The notes under the pieces are model-generated. The model was given only the letters and a program-made list of their open reading frames with translations, did no database searches and was not told the DNA's origin. From NCBI GenBank assembly GCA_016903675.1, contig JADQBA010000057.1:1-54164 (forward strand): a stretch of 54,164 bases of DNA, read 5' to 3'. The DNA comes from Stigonema ocellatum SAG 48.90 = DSM 106950 (GTDB taxonomy: Bacteria; Cyanobacteriota; Cyanobacteriia; Cyanobacteriales; Nostocaceae). Shown here piece after piece: positions 41,674 through 51,088 of the stretch (within the stretch, counting starts at the first letter, position 1; each line of letters begins with the position of its first letter). Position numbers and translations under genes: made by a program.

Positions 41674-43935
41674 TTATTTGTAAACTAGAATTGGCACACG
41701 CTTGAAGGCAGGAGTGCCGCAACGGCTATCGACCTTAGTGTGGATAATCGCATTGACTTCGGGATAGAACATCAACGCAGCACCTTCCCTAATTGAACCA
41801 TAGATGACTTCGACATTTTCCATCTTCCCCGCATTCCCTTGGACAGTGACACGTTGATGCTCACTTAGACCAGCACTTTCCGCGTCAGATTTGTTCATCA
41901 GTATGCAGTTCCGGTGTGGCATCCCTCTGAACTTGTCTTCTGCCTTGTAGACTACCGTGTTATGCTGAGAATAGCTGCGCCCAGTTCCCAGAGCTAGGAT
42001 AACTCCCTTGGTATATTCAGGCACATCGAAGTCCCGTATTGAAGGAAGCGTCAGATCAGGCAACGGAGTGACAAACATAGAAGCCTTGCCAGACTTAGTC
42101 GCGAACTCTGGCTTGTGAAAGATCCGACCACCAATAGTAAACTCCTCTTTTGTCTCGTCAATTGTTGCCATCTTTTCAAAACCGGGGATGGTTTGAGCGA
42201 TGAGTTGCCGGATATACTTTGTGTCCTGGAGTTTACGCCAGTTGACCGGAGAGTCACCATGAATGCGATGGGCAATTTCTGTGAGGAACTCTATCTCAGA
42301 AATCAGGTCTACATCCTCATCACGAAGGTGCGTCTCCCCTTCGTCATTGAGCCTCACAAAATTGTTGCCGGACTCCGTGGTGGTCTTATGAGGATTTTCA
42401 AACCTTGCAAATACGGGAATAATGATGGTGTTTCGTTTAGCAAGACCGTGAAAATGCCCCAAGTTCGGTTTCGTCGAGATGTAAAATATAGTATCAATCT
42501 TCTTAAGAGCTGAGCTAGCCTGGGCTGAGTTTGGATTAGCACCATAAAGGTTTCCACCCAGACAAATGAGCGTATCGATTTTATCCTCATCAGCCGCTTC
42601 GATGAGTGCGCGGGTATCGTAACCTGGTACACGGCTCAGAGGACGCTCTAGAATTTTTTCAAGGGCTAACCGTATCTCTTCTTTTAGCCTAATTGTCACC
42701 CCCATGGAACCAAAGCCTTGAACATTGGAATGTCCTCGAATCGGCATGGTTCCAGATCCAACTTTACCAGCGTTGCCAGTTAACAATGCTGTGTTGGCGA
42801 TGCTGAAAATATTGTCCACTCCATTTTCGTGCTGGGTAACGCCCATAGCCCAAGCAAACACAACTCTATCAGACGAAGCGATCGCCACAGCTGCCTGCTC
42901 AATGAGATCCTTAGAAATACCACAAGTTTGCGTAATCTTTTCCCATGAGGTAGCTTGAGCCTGTTCAATCACCTCAACCCATCCCTGAGTATGCTTTTGA
43001 AGGTAGGAGTATTGAACCATGTGCTGTTCTATTAAGGACTTTTGAATACCAATAAACAGCGCTACATCACTTCCAGGTATAGGTTGGAGGTACAGGGAAG
43101 AAATATCAGAACCTGTGAGCAAAGACTTGATGGGATAGGCGGGAGATGCAAATTTTACTAACCCGATTTCCACTAACGGGTTGACGACGATCACTTTGCC
43201 TCCCCTTTCGCGCAGCTTGATCAACTCGTTCATCAGGCGCGGATGATTAGCAGGAGCATTAGAACCTATGAGCACAACACAATCAGATTTTTTCAAATCT
43301 TCCAAGCTTACCATTGAAGTTCCAGAACCAAACATCTCCTTAAGACCGACGGTGGAGGCTGCATGGCACAAATCGGAACAATCAGCCAGGTTATTGGAAC
43401 CCAATGCACGCATCATCAATTGTAGTAAGTAGGCTGCTTCATTGGAGGAACGACCTGAACTGTAAGAAGCTATTCGTTCGGATTTTTTGCTGAATGAAGC
43501 TTCAGCAATTTGATAAATTTCTGACCATGAGATTCTTTCATAGTATGATTTTCCTTTCCTAAGAATGACTGGGAAACTCAGACGACCCAATTTGTCAGCT
43601 TCTTGAGAGGTCAGTTTCTTGAGGTAATTCAAACTATGCTTGGCAAAAAAGTGAACTGGTACTGGTTCAAGTAATTCGGATGCGATCGCCTCAACGCTTT
43701 TAGCACAACGTTGCAAGGTTTCGCCGTCCTCGTTTCTGAATCCTCCCTTCTGTCCTCCTGTTCCCCAAGCACAGGAAAGACAGGCACTTTTGTGAAACAA
43801 TGTTTTCCACAGTAACAGACCTTCAGGGGTTAAGGTTTTTTCTGCCCAATAGCCAACTATCGGCATTCCCCCACCCATGGTTGGCTTCTGTTTGTCGGTA
43901 TTCAGTTCGGAATCTGCTCTAATATCCTTCACCAT
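41674..43935 (-). CDS. FdhF/YdeP-family molybdopterin oxidoreductase (copy 2)
   Basis: 753 residues. Aligns by eye along its whole length with copy 1 at 16705-18987, sharing CLSC(A/S)WGTGGQKGG, SDLCHA-ST, SDISSLYLQPIPGSDVAL and GRSYSQHNTVVYK. The cofactor motifs are intact, so it should bind bis-molybdopterin guanine dinucleotide and perhaps an iron-sulphur cluster near the N-terminus. A remnant of an oxalate/formate-antiporter-like MFS gene lies about 400 bases away on the other strand, which supports a link to formate or oxalate but does not prove it. A+T-richer codons than copy 1. Confidence 0.88.
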   Translation of the reverse strand: MVKDIRADSELNTDKQKPTMGGGMPIVGYWAEKTLTPEGLLLWKTLFHKSACLSCAWGTGGQKGGFRNEDGETLQRCAKSVEAIASELLEPVPVHFFAKHSLNYLKKLTSQEADKLGRLSFPVILRKGKSYYERISWSEIYQIAEASFSKKSERIASYSSGRSSNEAAYLLQLMMRALGSNNLADCSDLCHAASTVGLKEMFGSGTSMVSLEDLKKSDCVVLIGSNAPANHPRLMNELIKLRERGGKVIVVNPLVEIGLVKFASPAYPIKSLLTGSDISSLYLQPIPGSDVALFIGIQKSLIEQHMVQYSYLQKHTQGWVEVIEQAQATSWEKITQTCGISKDLIEQAAVAIASSDRVVFAWAMGVTQHENGVDNIFSIANTALLTGNAGKVGSGTMPIRGHSNVQGFGSMGVTIRLKEEIRLALEKILERPLSRVPGYDTRALIEAADEDKIDTLICLGGNLYGANPNSAQASSALKKIDTIFYISTKPNLGHFHGLAKRNTIIIPVFARFENPHKTTTESGNNFVRLNDEGETHLRDEDVDLISEIEFLTEIAHRIHGDSPVNWRKLQDTKYIRQLIAQTIPGFEKMATIDETKEEFTIGGRIFHKPEFATKSGKASMFVTPLPDLTLPSIRDFDVPEYTKGVILALGTGRSYSQHNTVVYKAEDKFRGMPHRNCILMNKSDAESAGLSEHQRVTVQGNAGKMENVEVIYGSIREGAALMFYPEVNAIIHTKVDSRCGTPAFKRVPILVYK

Positions 43936-44068
43936 AACTATCTTGTCTGTTCCTTTTTTTCTATCAAAATGATGTTGTAAAATTTTGGTATTATTTATAT
44001 AGAGCCTAAACAGTTGCCATCAAGCCATGTTTTTATTCTGCCGCACTTGATAAACAGTTTGCTCAAAT

Positions 44069-44195
44069 AAGTAAGTCGGCACAAATAAATAAAGGTTTGT
44101 AGTTGCGCTTCAGCGCCCTAGGTATGAGCGCTGAAGCGCAACTACAAGCCAATACATAAATTAATATAGTTCGGTTTTTCTGTGCCGGTCTACTT
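44069..44195. mobile_element. AAGTAAGTCGGCAC-ended element with GTAGTTGCGC core
   Basis: Ends AAGTAAGTCGGCACA (44069) and TGTGCCGGTCTACTT (to 44195) are imperfect complements; the core is a GTAGTTGCGCTTCAGCGC hairpin. A sister copy is at 52243-52370. It fills part of the gap 43936-44352; the rest shows no gene. Confidence 0.7.
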
Positions 44196-44352
44196 AAGTA
44201 TAAATTAAGGATTTGATATTTTACTTAATAAAAGTTAACAATATGTGTTCGCATATTGTAAATCGACAAAGCGCTGAGGCATAATTATAAGCTTGACTTT
44301 ACATATAAATTCATAACAAAATTTCTCATAACCTAGCTCAACAGCGGTGCAA

Positions 44353-44700
44353 ATGGCATTATTTACGAGCTCTTTTTTAGACAAAGCACGAACCGTTGCA
44401 CAACCTGGATTTAACCGTTGGCTTATTCCTCCTGCGGCATTGGCAATACACCTTTCCATCGGACAAGTGTATGGCTTCAGCGTGTTTAACCTGCCAATGA
44501 CGAAACTTATTGGTATAACCCAATCAGCACCGACAGATTGGAACCTACCGACTCTCGGCTGGATATTTTCCAGTGCGACTGAAGCCTATACGGTAACCAT
44601 GTACATCATGGTAGGAGTTTTATTTATTGGCTTTATTGCAAATCTGCTTGTAGGTGAAGTCCATATGAAGTATAGTCATGAAGTCATTGAGGACCAGTAG
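44353..44700 (+). pseudogene. Oxalate/formate antiporter-like MFS gene with large internal deletion
   Basis: 115 residues remain of a protein normally over 400. The first 70 (FNRWLIPPAALAIHLSIGQV to LPTLGWIFS) are the N-terminus of an OFA-type MFS transporter. Directly after WIFS the sequence jumps to the last helix (YTVTMYIMVGVLFIGFIANLLV) and a hydrophilic tail. The frame survives, but ten or so helices are missing, so no transport is possible. It faces away from the fdhF-like copy 2. Confidence 0.8.
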
Positions 44701-44760
44701 TTGAGCTAATTCGTAAATAGTAATGATCTAGTAGTTTAGCAAGTCAACTTTGAAGAGTTC

Positions 44761-44810
44761 GTAGTGAGGACTAAAGTACTCAAGAACATGAGGACTAAAG
44801 TCCTCACTAC
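44761..44810. repeat. GTAGTGAGGACT hairpin
   Basis: Arms GTAGTGAGGACT (44761-44772) and AGTCCTCACTAC (44799-44810) with a partial repeat GAGGACTAAAGT in the loop. It lies between the MFS remnant and the HD-domain gene, convergent ends, so it may end both transcripts. Confidence 0.6.
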
Positions 44811-44900
44811 AAACAAATAATCACAGAAGAATGATGGTCGGCCAGACTACTAGTCACACTGACAGCTTAGGCAGTACAGTGTGGGTAGTTTTACTCAAGA

Positions 44901-46250
44901 TTAGATAATCTTTTTCTGACTGAGCTTACTGACTTCAGCAATCACGCCATCAAGTCCTTTGTTGCCGTATATAATTAGTAACCGTTCGGCAGACAGGTAA
45001 CTTAGCACAGGGTTGCGAAATTTTGTGATGTAGGTTGTTGTGTCTGTAGGATCGTAGCCAAACTGGGGAGCGATCGCACTCAGAAGTTGCTGATCGATGG
45101 TAACCGCCGGAATTGTCAGGATAAAGTCCGCATCCGAGAGGTTATGCAGGGCGTACTCAGCTAGCAGGTTAGTTTGATTAGCCTCTGTGAGTGAGAGACC
45201 GTTGCCAAGCTGGCGGACGGGAGGTAGACGCAGACGGTTTTGGCTATCTACGAACAAGTACCCTTGCTCTACGGGGTCAATCTGAGCTAAGATTGCAGCA
45301 GCACGCAACCAGTTAACCACCTTGTACTCATTACCCAGAGTTGGAGCAGAGTGGGCAGAAGCCTGAGTAATAACGAATTCAGGAGGCAAACGTCGCTTGA
45401 TTGTCTCTGCCAAACCGATGATGTGATGACCACCAGTCTTGGAGTCACCTGTTGCACCATAGTTGTCAGTTTTGCCGTTACCACCAAAGTTCAATTCTTG
45501 GAACTCAGTGCCATCAGCCTTCCACTGGAAGACGATGGGCTTAGCCCAGTCATGCCAAATGGGAGCAGCGCTTAGCAGATCGTCGCTGATGTAGATGTCT
45601 GAATTCTTTTTGCGATAAGACGGGTTGATAATTGGTAGCCCATCGCTGCGACTTTGACCGTAGATGAGTCGATAGTTAGTGGCAAGGCTCAACCCACTGA
45701 GGTTATTAAATGATTCATGCACCGGCAGCCCGCCTGGGTAGGCGTGGTGACTGTTATTACTGCCTCCGGGAGCTGAAAAAAATGGTTGGGGAAGTTGGGG
45801 ACAGTCAGTGCCATCGTTGAGCACTGGTGGGAAAACACCATTGATCAGCCCACCTGGAAAGGTACTATCGTCAGCGGTATCTACTAAGCCAGCATCCAGC
45901 AACTGCTGCAAGATAACTTGCTTCTGGCTATCAGTGACCCCGACTCTATGGGCAATGCAGGTTTTACGGTTATTAATTGCATCCAGTGTGGCGTCTCTGA
46001 GACTAGCAGTTTGAATTTGCTTAGTTTGTTTCACCAGAAATTCTTGGGCTGACTGTACCAGGGGGGAGTTCAGAGCGATTTTAATGGCATCAGCATTGCC
46101 TGCTCCTGGCGTGGTTTGGTTTGTACTAATGGCAGGTGTGTTGCCTGTTCCTGGCGGAGTTTGGTTCTCTTGGGCAGATAAGGGCATGGCCAACAGAAGT
46201 AAGCTCAGGAAGCCCAAACTTATGAATAACGCTAAACGAGGGATTTTCAT
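44901..46250 (-). CDS. Secreted HD-domain-like phosphohydrolase
   Basis: 449 residues. A signal peptide (MKIPRLALFISLGFLSLLLL, cut after LSAQ) and a Pro/Thr/Gly-rich linker with repeated TPGTGN-type units precede a helical domain. The order HHAYPGGLPVHESF (about 167-180), WHDWAK (about 232-237), GHHIIGLAETI (about 270-280) and SAHSAP (about 297-302) is the His, His-Asp, His, His pattern of HD metal hydrolases. HD proteins are nearly always cytoplasmic, so export is unusual. Substrate unknown. No operon partners. Confidence 0.7.
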   Translation of the reverse strand: MKIPRLALFISLGFLSLLLLAMPLSAQENQTPPGTGNTPAISTNQTTPGAGNADAIKIALNSPLVQSAQEFLVKQTKQIQTASLRDATLDAINNRKTCIAHRVGVTDSQKQVILQQLLDAGLVDTADDSTFPGGLINGVFPPVLNDGTDCPQLPQPFFSAPGGSNNSHHAYPGGLPVHESFNNLSGLSLATNYRLIYGQSRSDGLPIINPSYRKKNSDIYISDDLLSAAPIWHDWAKPIVFQWKADGTEFQELNFGGNGKTDNYGATGDSKTGGHHIIGLAETIKRRLPPEFVITQASAHSAPTLGNEYKVVNWLRAAAILAQIDPVEQGYLFVDSQNRLRLPPVRQLGNGLSLTEANQTNLLAEYALHNLSDADFILTIPAVTIDQQLLSAIAPQFGYDPTDTTTYITKFRNPVLSYLSAERLLIIYGNKGLDGVIAEVSKLSQKKII

Positions 46251-46382
46251 ACTGGTAAAACGATGTTCTTGAGAATGTGGCAGTTACCCACAAGAGGCGA
46301 TCGCCTGTATTCTAAAATGCCAAGGTTAAGGTTAGTATAAGGATTAGGTATTTTCGCCAAGATTTTTCTAAAAACATGTACC

Positions 46383-46449
46383 CGACCCTCACCCCGCCCT
46401 GGCGGGCACCCCTCTCCCAATTTGGGAGAGGGGCTGGGGGTGAGGGTCG
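46383..46449. repeat. CGACCCTCACCCC palindromic repeat
   Basis: Outer arms CGACCCTCACCCC (46383-46395) and GGGGTGAGGGTCG (to 46449), inner arms CCCCTCTCCCAA/TTGGGAGAGGGG. Typical dispersed bacterial intergenic repeat. The rest of 46251-46725 shows no gene. Confidence 0.65.
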
Positions 46450-46725
46450 ATCTCACTCAAGAGTGTATGGGATTCAACTGAGAACCCCTCATTCATTCGC
46501 CAACAGCATCTTTTAACGCTCTTTTATTACTCTGGCAAGATTAAAGTTGAAACCCTATTCTCAGGTTAGTCCCACTCAACGAGGACTTTGTTTGTATAGC
46601 CGCACCTGTGTCGGGGTTTGTCGTCGGTGTTTCATGAGATTATTCTCTTGTCAGAGTTATAAAAGAGGGTTAATTATGGGGATTTCCCTGTTGCCCATTC
46701 CCCGTACTCTGTTCCCTTTTAAGAA

Positions 46726-49557
46726 TTACGAATTACAACTTGTTTCCAATACTGTGTGTAAGGTTTTCAGTAATTCTTGTAGCGTGTAGGGCTTAGACAA
46801 AAATGCTTGAACATCTGTACCCATAGCTGAACTGACTTGAGAGTTATCTGCAAGTCCGCTGACGGCAATAATCTTGACAAGCGGATTAATTTGTTGTATA
46901 ATTTGAATGGCAGTTATACCGCTCATGTGAGGCATCATTGTATCCATCAATACAGCACTGATTTCATCTTTATGCTGCACATAGAGTGCGATCGCCTCAA
47001 GCCCATCACTGGCTGCAAGTACTTTGTAATTACATGAAACCAACGATGTCTTGGTTACCTCACAGATAGCCGCTTCGTCATCCACCACGAGAATCAATTC
47101 TCCCTGTCCTTTTAGCAGTTTTGTGTCTGAAACGGATGGCGTTTGAGTTCCCAACACCGCTGGCAAGAACACCTGAAATTGGGTGCCTTCTCCCACCTTA
47201 CTTTCTACAGTTACAAAACCCCCATGGCTTTTTATAATACCTAGGACTGTTGAAAGACCAAGCCCTGTACCCTTGCCTTGCTCTTTGGTTGTGAAAAAAG
47301 GCTCAAAAATTCTTGACAAGGTTTCAGATGTCATGCCAGTTCCCGTATCTGAGACTGTAATCACACAGTAGGGACCAACAGTTGCCTCAAGATTCATCCG
47401 CGCATAGTTATCATCAATGAAAAGATTCTCAGCACAGAGCTTGAGGGTACCACCATTGGGCATTGCATCACGAGCATTCACTATCAGGTTCATCAGAACC
47501 TGATGCAGTTGTGTGGCATCTCCAGAAAGAACCCAAAGGTCTGGCCATAGATCCACGTCAACTTCAATGGATTTGGGGAATGTCTCTTTGACAATGTGGC
47601 GAATCTCCCACAGCAGGTGACTAACTTGCAGAATTGTGCGCTTACCTTCCATCCCACGTGCAAATGAGAGAACTTGCTTGACCAAAGCTGCCCCGCGTTT
47701 AGCGCTGGCTTCGATTGTCGTCAGCAACGGCTGCCGCTTCTTGGCGCTGAGTTGAGTACGCAGCAGGAGTTGAGACGCCATAATAATTGGCGTCAACACG
47801 TTGTTTAAGTCGTGGGCAATGCCACCTGCGAGGGTGCCGATGCTCTCTAGGCGCTGGGCGCGGAGAAACTGGGCTTCGAGTTGTCTTTTCTGTGTAATGT
47901 CGGTGTTGACAATCAGTATTGATTGGGGTGATCCTGCATTATCCAGTACTAGTGTCCAGCGGCTGGCAACGATGATTACCAAGCCATCTTTTGTAACTTG
48001 ATGCAATTCACCTTGCCATGAGCCATGCTCTACCACATACTGCTGAGCTTGTTGAAGTTGAGGCGAAGTTTCTGTGAAAAGAAGCTTATAAACATTTTTG
48101 CCAAGGACATCAGCAGCCTTCCAGCCATAGAGAACCTCAGCACTTTTGTTCCAGAATCGGATTTGGTTGTCTAGAGATTGCACCATAATCGCGTCAGTGG
48201 CGACATCTAGTAGGGCAGCTTGTTCGCGAATTTTCTGCTCCGACTTCTGACGCTCCATGAGTTCGGTTTGAACCTGCTCGAAGAGTGTGGATTGTTGAAC
48301 GGCGATCGCTACATGGGTTGCCAAGTGCTTGAGCAAATCGATTTCCAACTGCTGCCACTGTCTTGGTTCTGAACAGTGGTTAGCTACTAGCAATCCCCAT
48401 AACTGCTCCCCTTGCACAATCGGGATTACTAAGTTGCTCCTGACTTCAAGCCGAGCCAGTAAATCAACATGACATTTAGATAAACCTGCTGTGTAAATAT
48501 CCTCGATAGCTTGGATTCGACCTTGTTTGTAGAGTTCACGACCAGCAGCGTCTACAAAAAAGGAATCTGTAATTTTTGTTCCTAACAAAGCAGAACAGCC
48601 CGGTGCTACGGATTCTAATGCCACAAAGCCGCTCCAATCTGATTGAAAGCGGTAAATAAACACCCGCTCAGTCTGAAGAAACTGCCGCACTTCAGACACT
48701 GTAGTGTTCAGAATCTCCTCTAGGTTAAGAGACTGACGAATGCGCTGAGCTATCTCTGCCACTAGTCGCTCTCGTTCGGCTTGCTGTCGCCAAGCGTCCT
48801 CCTGACGCTGGTGTGCGACCAACTCAGCCAGTTGTGCCGCTTGACTCTGGGATTCACGGCTGATCCTGTGTTGGTAGTGGTTGAAAAAGTCAGCTAAACC
48901 AGGCTCTTCCTCCAGTAAAAAAGGCAAATGAGCAATAACTCGCCGATCTGTTTCATACGCCACTTCCGGGTGGGCTTCCATCCACACATGACACGTCTTC
49001 ACGTAAGCGATCAACGCGATGAGGTGCTGGTAGTTCATAGGTGCCAAAATCCGGCGCATCTGGTGACGACAATGTTCGGCTCCCTCTGATGCCAAGGCAA
49101 TGAATATTGCACAATAGAGAAGACTGGTTTCCAGTTTCGAGTTTGACTCTGGCCAAACCTTCAAGGAATTAGGCAATTCTGCTAGTACTTTGAGGTGTTG
49201 ATCAATGTCTGTGGCTGCTGGAGGTGGAGATTCAAGTAACTCCAACACCTGCTGTGCACTCATCCCAAGGGGACGTAGGGTACAACTGTGACAGATCATG
49301 CAGTAAGGAACGGCACAAAAGCGCGAGAGGTAGGCGGAAAGTTTTTCCTTGAACAGGGTAGGCAGGGGATTATTCACATACGCAGACAGTGTCTGTTGCC
49401 ATAGATTTTCCAGCACTTGTGGAGTCTTTTCTGCTGGTGCAAAGAACGGTGGGACAAAACCAAATTTCGCTTCAATTTCTGCCTTAATTTGCTCATTGGT
49501 TGGCCCTAAAGTCATAGCAGGTGCAAGTTTTAGTTCTTGTTCAAATATTGGCGACAT
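46726..49557 (-). CDS. Hybrid histidine kinase with an AhpD-like N-terminal domain
   Basis: 943 residues, soluble. Domain order: AhpD/carboxymuconolactone-decarboxylase-like domain (about 15-225) with PYCMICHSCTLRPLG (CxxCH near 86-90), the redox motif of AhpD; coiled linker; GAF (about 270-425, with FIYRFQSDWSGFVALES); PAS (about 450-560); HisKA with phospho-acceptor His in GGIAHDLNNVLTP (about 577-589); HATPase (NLIVNARDAMPNGG, DTGTGM, GKGTGLGLS); and receiver (VVDDEAA, Asp in AVLMDTMMPH, Lys in LSKPYT). It should sense a redox or peroxide signal, autophosphorylate and pass phosphate to its own receiver. No output regulator is adjacent. Confidence 0.9.
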   Translation of the reverse strand: MSPIFEQELKLAPAMTLGPTNEQIKAEIEAKFGFVPPFFAPAEKTPQVLENLWQQTLSAYVNNPLPTLFKEKLSAYLSRFCAVPYCMICHSCTLRPLGMSAQQVLELLESPPPAATDIDQHLKVLAELPNSLKVWPESNSKLETSLLYCAIFIALASEGAEHCRHQMRRILAPMNYQHLIALIAYVKTCHVWMEAHPEVAYETDRRVIAHLPFLLEEEPGLADFFNHYQHRISRESQSQAAQLAELVAHQRQEDAWRQQAERERLVAEIAQRIRQSLNLEEILNTTVSEVRQFLQTERVFIYRFQSDWSGFVALESVAPGCSALLGTKITDSFFVDAAGRELYKQGRIQAIEDIYTAGLSKCHVDLLARLEVRSNLVIPIVQGEQLWGLLVANHCSEPRQWQQLEIDLLKHLATHVAIAVQQSTLFEQVQTELMERQKSEQKIREQAALLDVATDAIMVQSLDNQIRFWNKSAEVLYGWKAADVLGKNVYKLLFTETSPQLQQAQQYVVEHGSWQGELHQVTKDGLVIIVASRWTLVLDNAGSPQSILIVNTDITQKRQLEAQFLRAQRLESIGTLAGGIAHDLNNVLTPIIMASQLLLRTQLSAKKRQPLLTTIEASAKRGAALVKQVLSFARGMEGKRTILQVSHLLWEIRHIVKETFPKSIEVDVDLWPDLWVLSGDATQLHQVLMNLIVNARDAMPNGGTLKLCAENLFIDDNYARMNLEATVGPYCVITVSDTGTGMTSETLSRIFEPFFTTKEQGKGTGLGLSTVLGIIKSHGGFVTVESKVGEGTQFQVFLPAVLGTQTPSVSDTKLLKGQGELILVVDDEAAICEVTKTSLVSCNYKVLAASDGLEAIALYVQHKDEISAVLMDTMMPHMSGITAIQIIQQINPLVKIIAVSGLADNSQVSSAMGTDVQAFLSKPYTLQELLKTLHTVLETSCNS

Positions 49558-50065
49558 TGTGTTTTCAATTGGCTTGTACTTAGTAGTGATAATTTTTGTG
49601 AAAATCTGTGACTTTAACTAAATTTTTTATTTGTCCGTATCTGCGAGTTATAATTTACACTAAATAAATGTATACAAATAAACATAACTATATTACGACT
49701 CTACCATTGCGGCTCCTAGATTTGCCTGACTATTGCAACGTGCTGACTTTTCGCTCATAAACCTGTGATAAATAAATTTATTCATGAGGCATAATTGCGC
49801 TAGTCAGCTACTCTTTGGCTTGATTTGAACTAATTGGAACAGTAACATATATCCCTCTATACTTCTTATAGAGATATTTTATTGATTCCATACTTATTTA
49901 AATATAGATGATAATTTCTATTTAGTTTTAAAATATTTCGCAATATTAGTTTTGTTGAACCTATGACAAACCAGTCTTCTTAGTTGCTAGGAACTCCTTT
50001 AGACACCAGTTTTAGATCAACAAACCCTCCCATCTTCCCAATATGGTATAGCCCATTACCGATTA

Positions 50066-50157
50066 TATAGCAATCCTATTTGAGTTACAAACACCTATCC
50101 CAAGTCCGCCTTGTCCCCCAAGTCCCCCTTGTTCGGATCTTAAATAGGATTGCTATA
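50066..50157. mobile_element. 92-bp TATAGCAATCC-ended MITE
   Basis: Ends TATAGCAATCCTATTT (50066-50081) and AAATAGGATTGCTATA (50142-50157) are exact complements; the inside is CCTTGTCCCCC tandem. The preceding 49622-50065 is A+T-rich with no gene seen; the promoter of the kinase must lie at its left end. Confidence 0.8.
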
Positions 50158-50420
50158 TTCTCTTTGTTTGTCGCTGGGGAATCACGATCATAAATTCTGT
50201 GCCCTGACCAAGGGTGGAATGACATTCCAGTCTGCCTTGATGCCTTTCGACAGTAATTTGATATACCAATCCTCCGCAGATTTATAAACACCTCTCCCTT
50301 GTCCCCCAAGTCTTCCTTGTCCCCTTTGTTCGGATCTCAATTAGGATTGCTATAACTAATGGATAGCCCTAATCCTGTACCTTTGCCGACACTTTTGGTA
50401 GTAAAGAAGGGGTCAAATAG
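50158..50420 (-). pseudogene. Histidine kinase C-terminal fragment split by a MITE
   Basis: On the minus strand 50420-50355 reads GQRLFDPFFTTKSVGKGTGL and GLSI (the G boxes of a HATPase), and 50263-50158 continues YQITVERHQGRLECHSTLG, then GTEFMIVIP. Removing bases 50264-50354 joins the two in one frame (SISYQI). The rest of the kinase is missing, and the tenA reading frame ends inside this fragment. Confidence 0.82.
50264..50354. mobile_element. 91-bp MITE inserted in the kinase fragment, TA duplicated
   Basis: Ends TACCAATCC and GGATTGCTA lie between two TA dinucleotides (50262-50263 and 50353-50354); removing one element plus one TA restores the kinase frame. Sister of the 50066 and 34593 elements. 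TA duplication is the mark of IS630/Tc1-mariner type insertion. Confidence 0.8.
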
Positions 50421-51039
50421 TCGCTGCCCATGTAGCCTGGAAAAAGTCTAGCTCACACAACATTGCATAGCGATAGGTTGAGTGTAACAACCCTGTTGCA
50501 ATGGCGTAACGTTCCACCAAACCTTCTAATGTTTGCGCCAAGGGAGCAAAATCTGCGCTGCTGTAAGTCTGAATCCATTCTGCATACTGATGATTAGGAA
50601 TGCCATTCTGAGCCAACTGTTCTCCCAAAAAAGCATACAGACGCATACAGGGAGACATAGCCGCAGCAGTCAAACCCACATCACCACCCCAAGCAGTTGC
50701 TAACAAGAAGTCAGTATAGCGACGAGTAGCGACGCCTGGTTCCACGGAGCGCAAATTAACTCCCCACTTGACAGCATAGCCTTCATGCAGCCGCAGTTCT
50801 GCCAACACCCCACCAGCTAGGCTGTGAAACATAGTAAATCCTGAGAAGTCTGGTGCTTTAGCCGCAGCGATACTGTACGCACGGGCAAAAGCTTCCAAGA
50901 AAAAAGCATCTTGCCCCACATAGTAAGCAAATTTTTGCTGCTCAAGAGTACCCTCGGCAATACCTTGGACAAAGGGATGCTCTAAACAAGCTTGTGCTAA
51001 GTCTTGATTTGCTGACCACAATTGGCGAGAAATAGTCAT
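50413..51039 (-). CDS. tenA: TenA-family thiaminase II/aminopyrimidine hydrolase
   Basis: 208 residues, all-helical TenA fold. Visible blocks: LWSANQDLAQACLEHPFVQG, KFAYYVGQDAFFLEAFARAY, the AMSPCMRLYAFLGE Cys block (about 130-143) that holds the catalytic nucleophile, and a late acidic-aromatic part CELDFFQATW. TenA salvages the pyrimidine of thiamine by hydrolysing aminomethyl-pyrimidine or thiamine. The last few codons and the stop come from the neighbouring kinase fragment, so the very C-terminus (AATI) is not original, although the catalytic residues are unaffected. Confidence 0.92.
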   Translation of the reverse strand: MTISRQLWSANQDLAQACLEHPFVQGIAEGTLEQQKFAYYVGQDAFFLEAFARAYSIAAAKAPDFSGFTMFHSLAGGVLAELRLHEGYAVKWGVNLRSVEPGVATRRYTDFLLATAWGGDVGLTAAAMSPCMRLYAFLGEQLAQNGIPNHQYAEWIQTYSSADFAPLAQTLEGLVERYAIATGLLHSTYRYAMLCELDFFQATWAATI

Positions 51040-51088
51040 TTGTCATTTGTGATTGGTCATTTGTTATTCTCCCCCACTCCCCACTCCT

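Noticed and set aside
50085..50309. 74-residue minus-strand ORF
   Set aside because: Reads across a MITE and the kinase fragment in the wrong frame.
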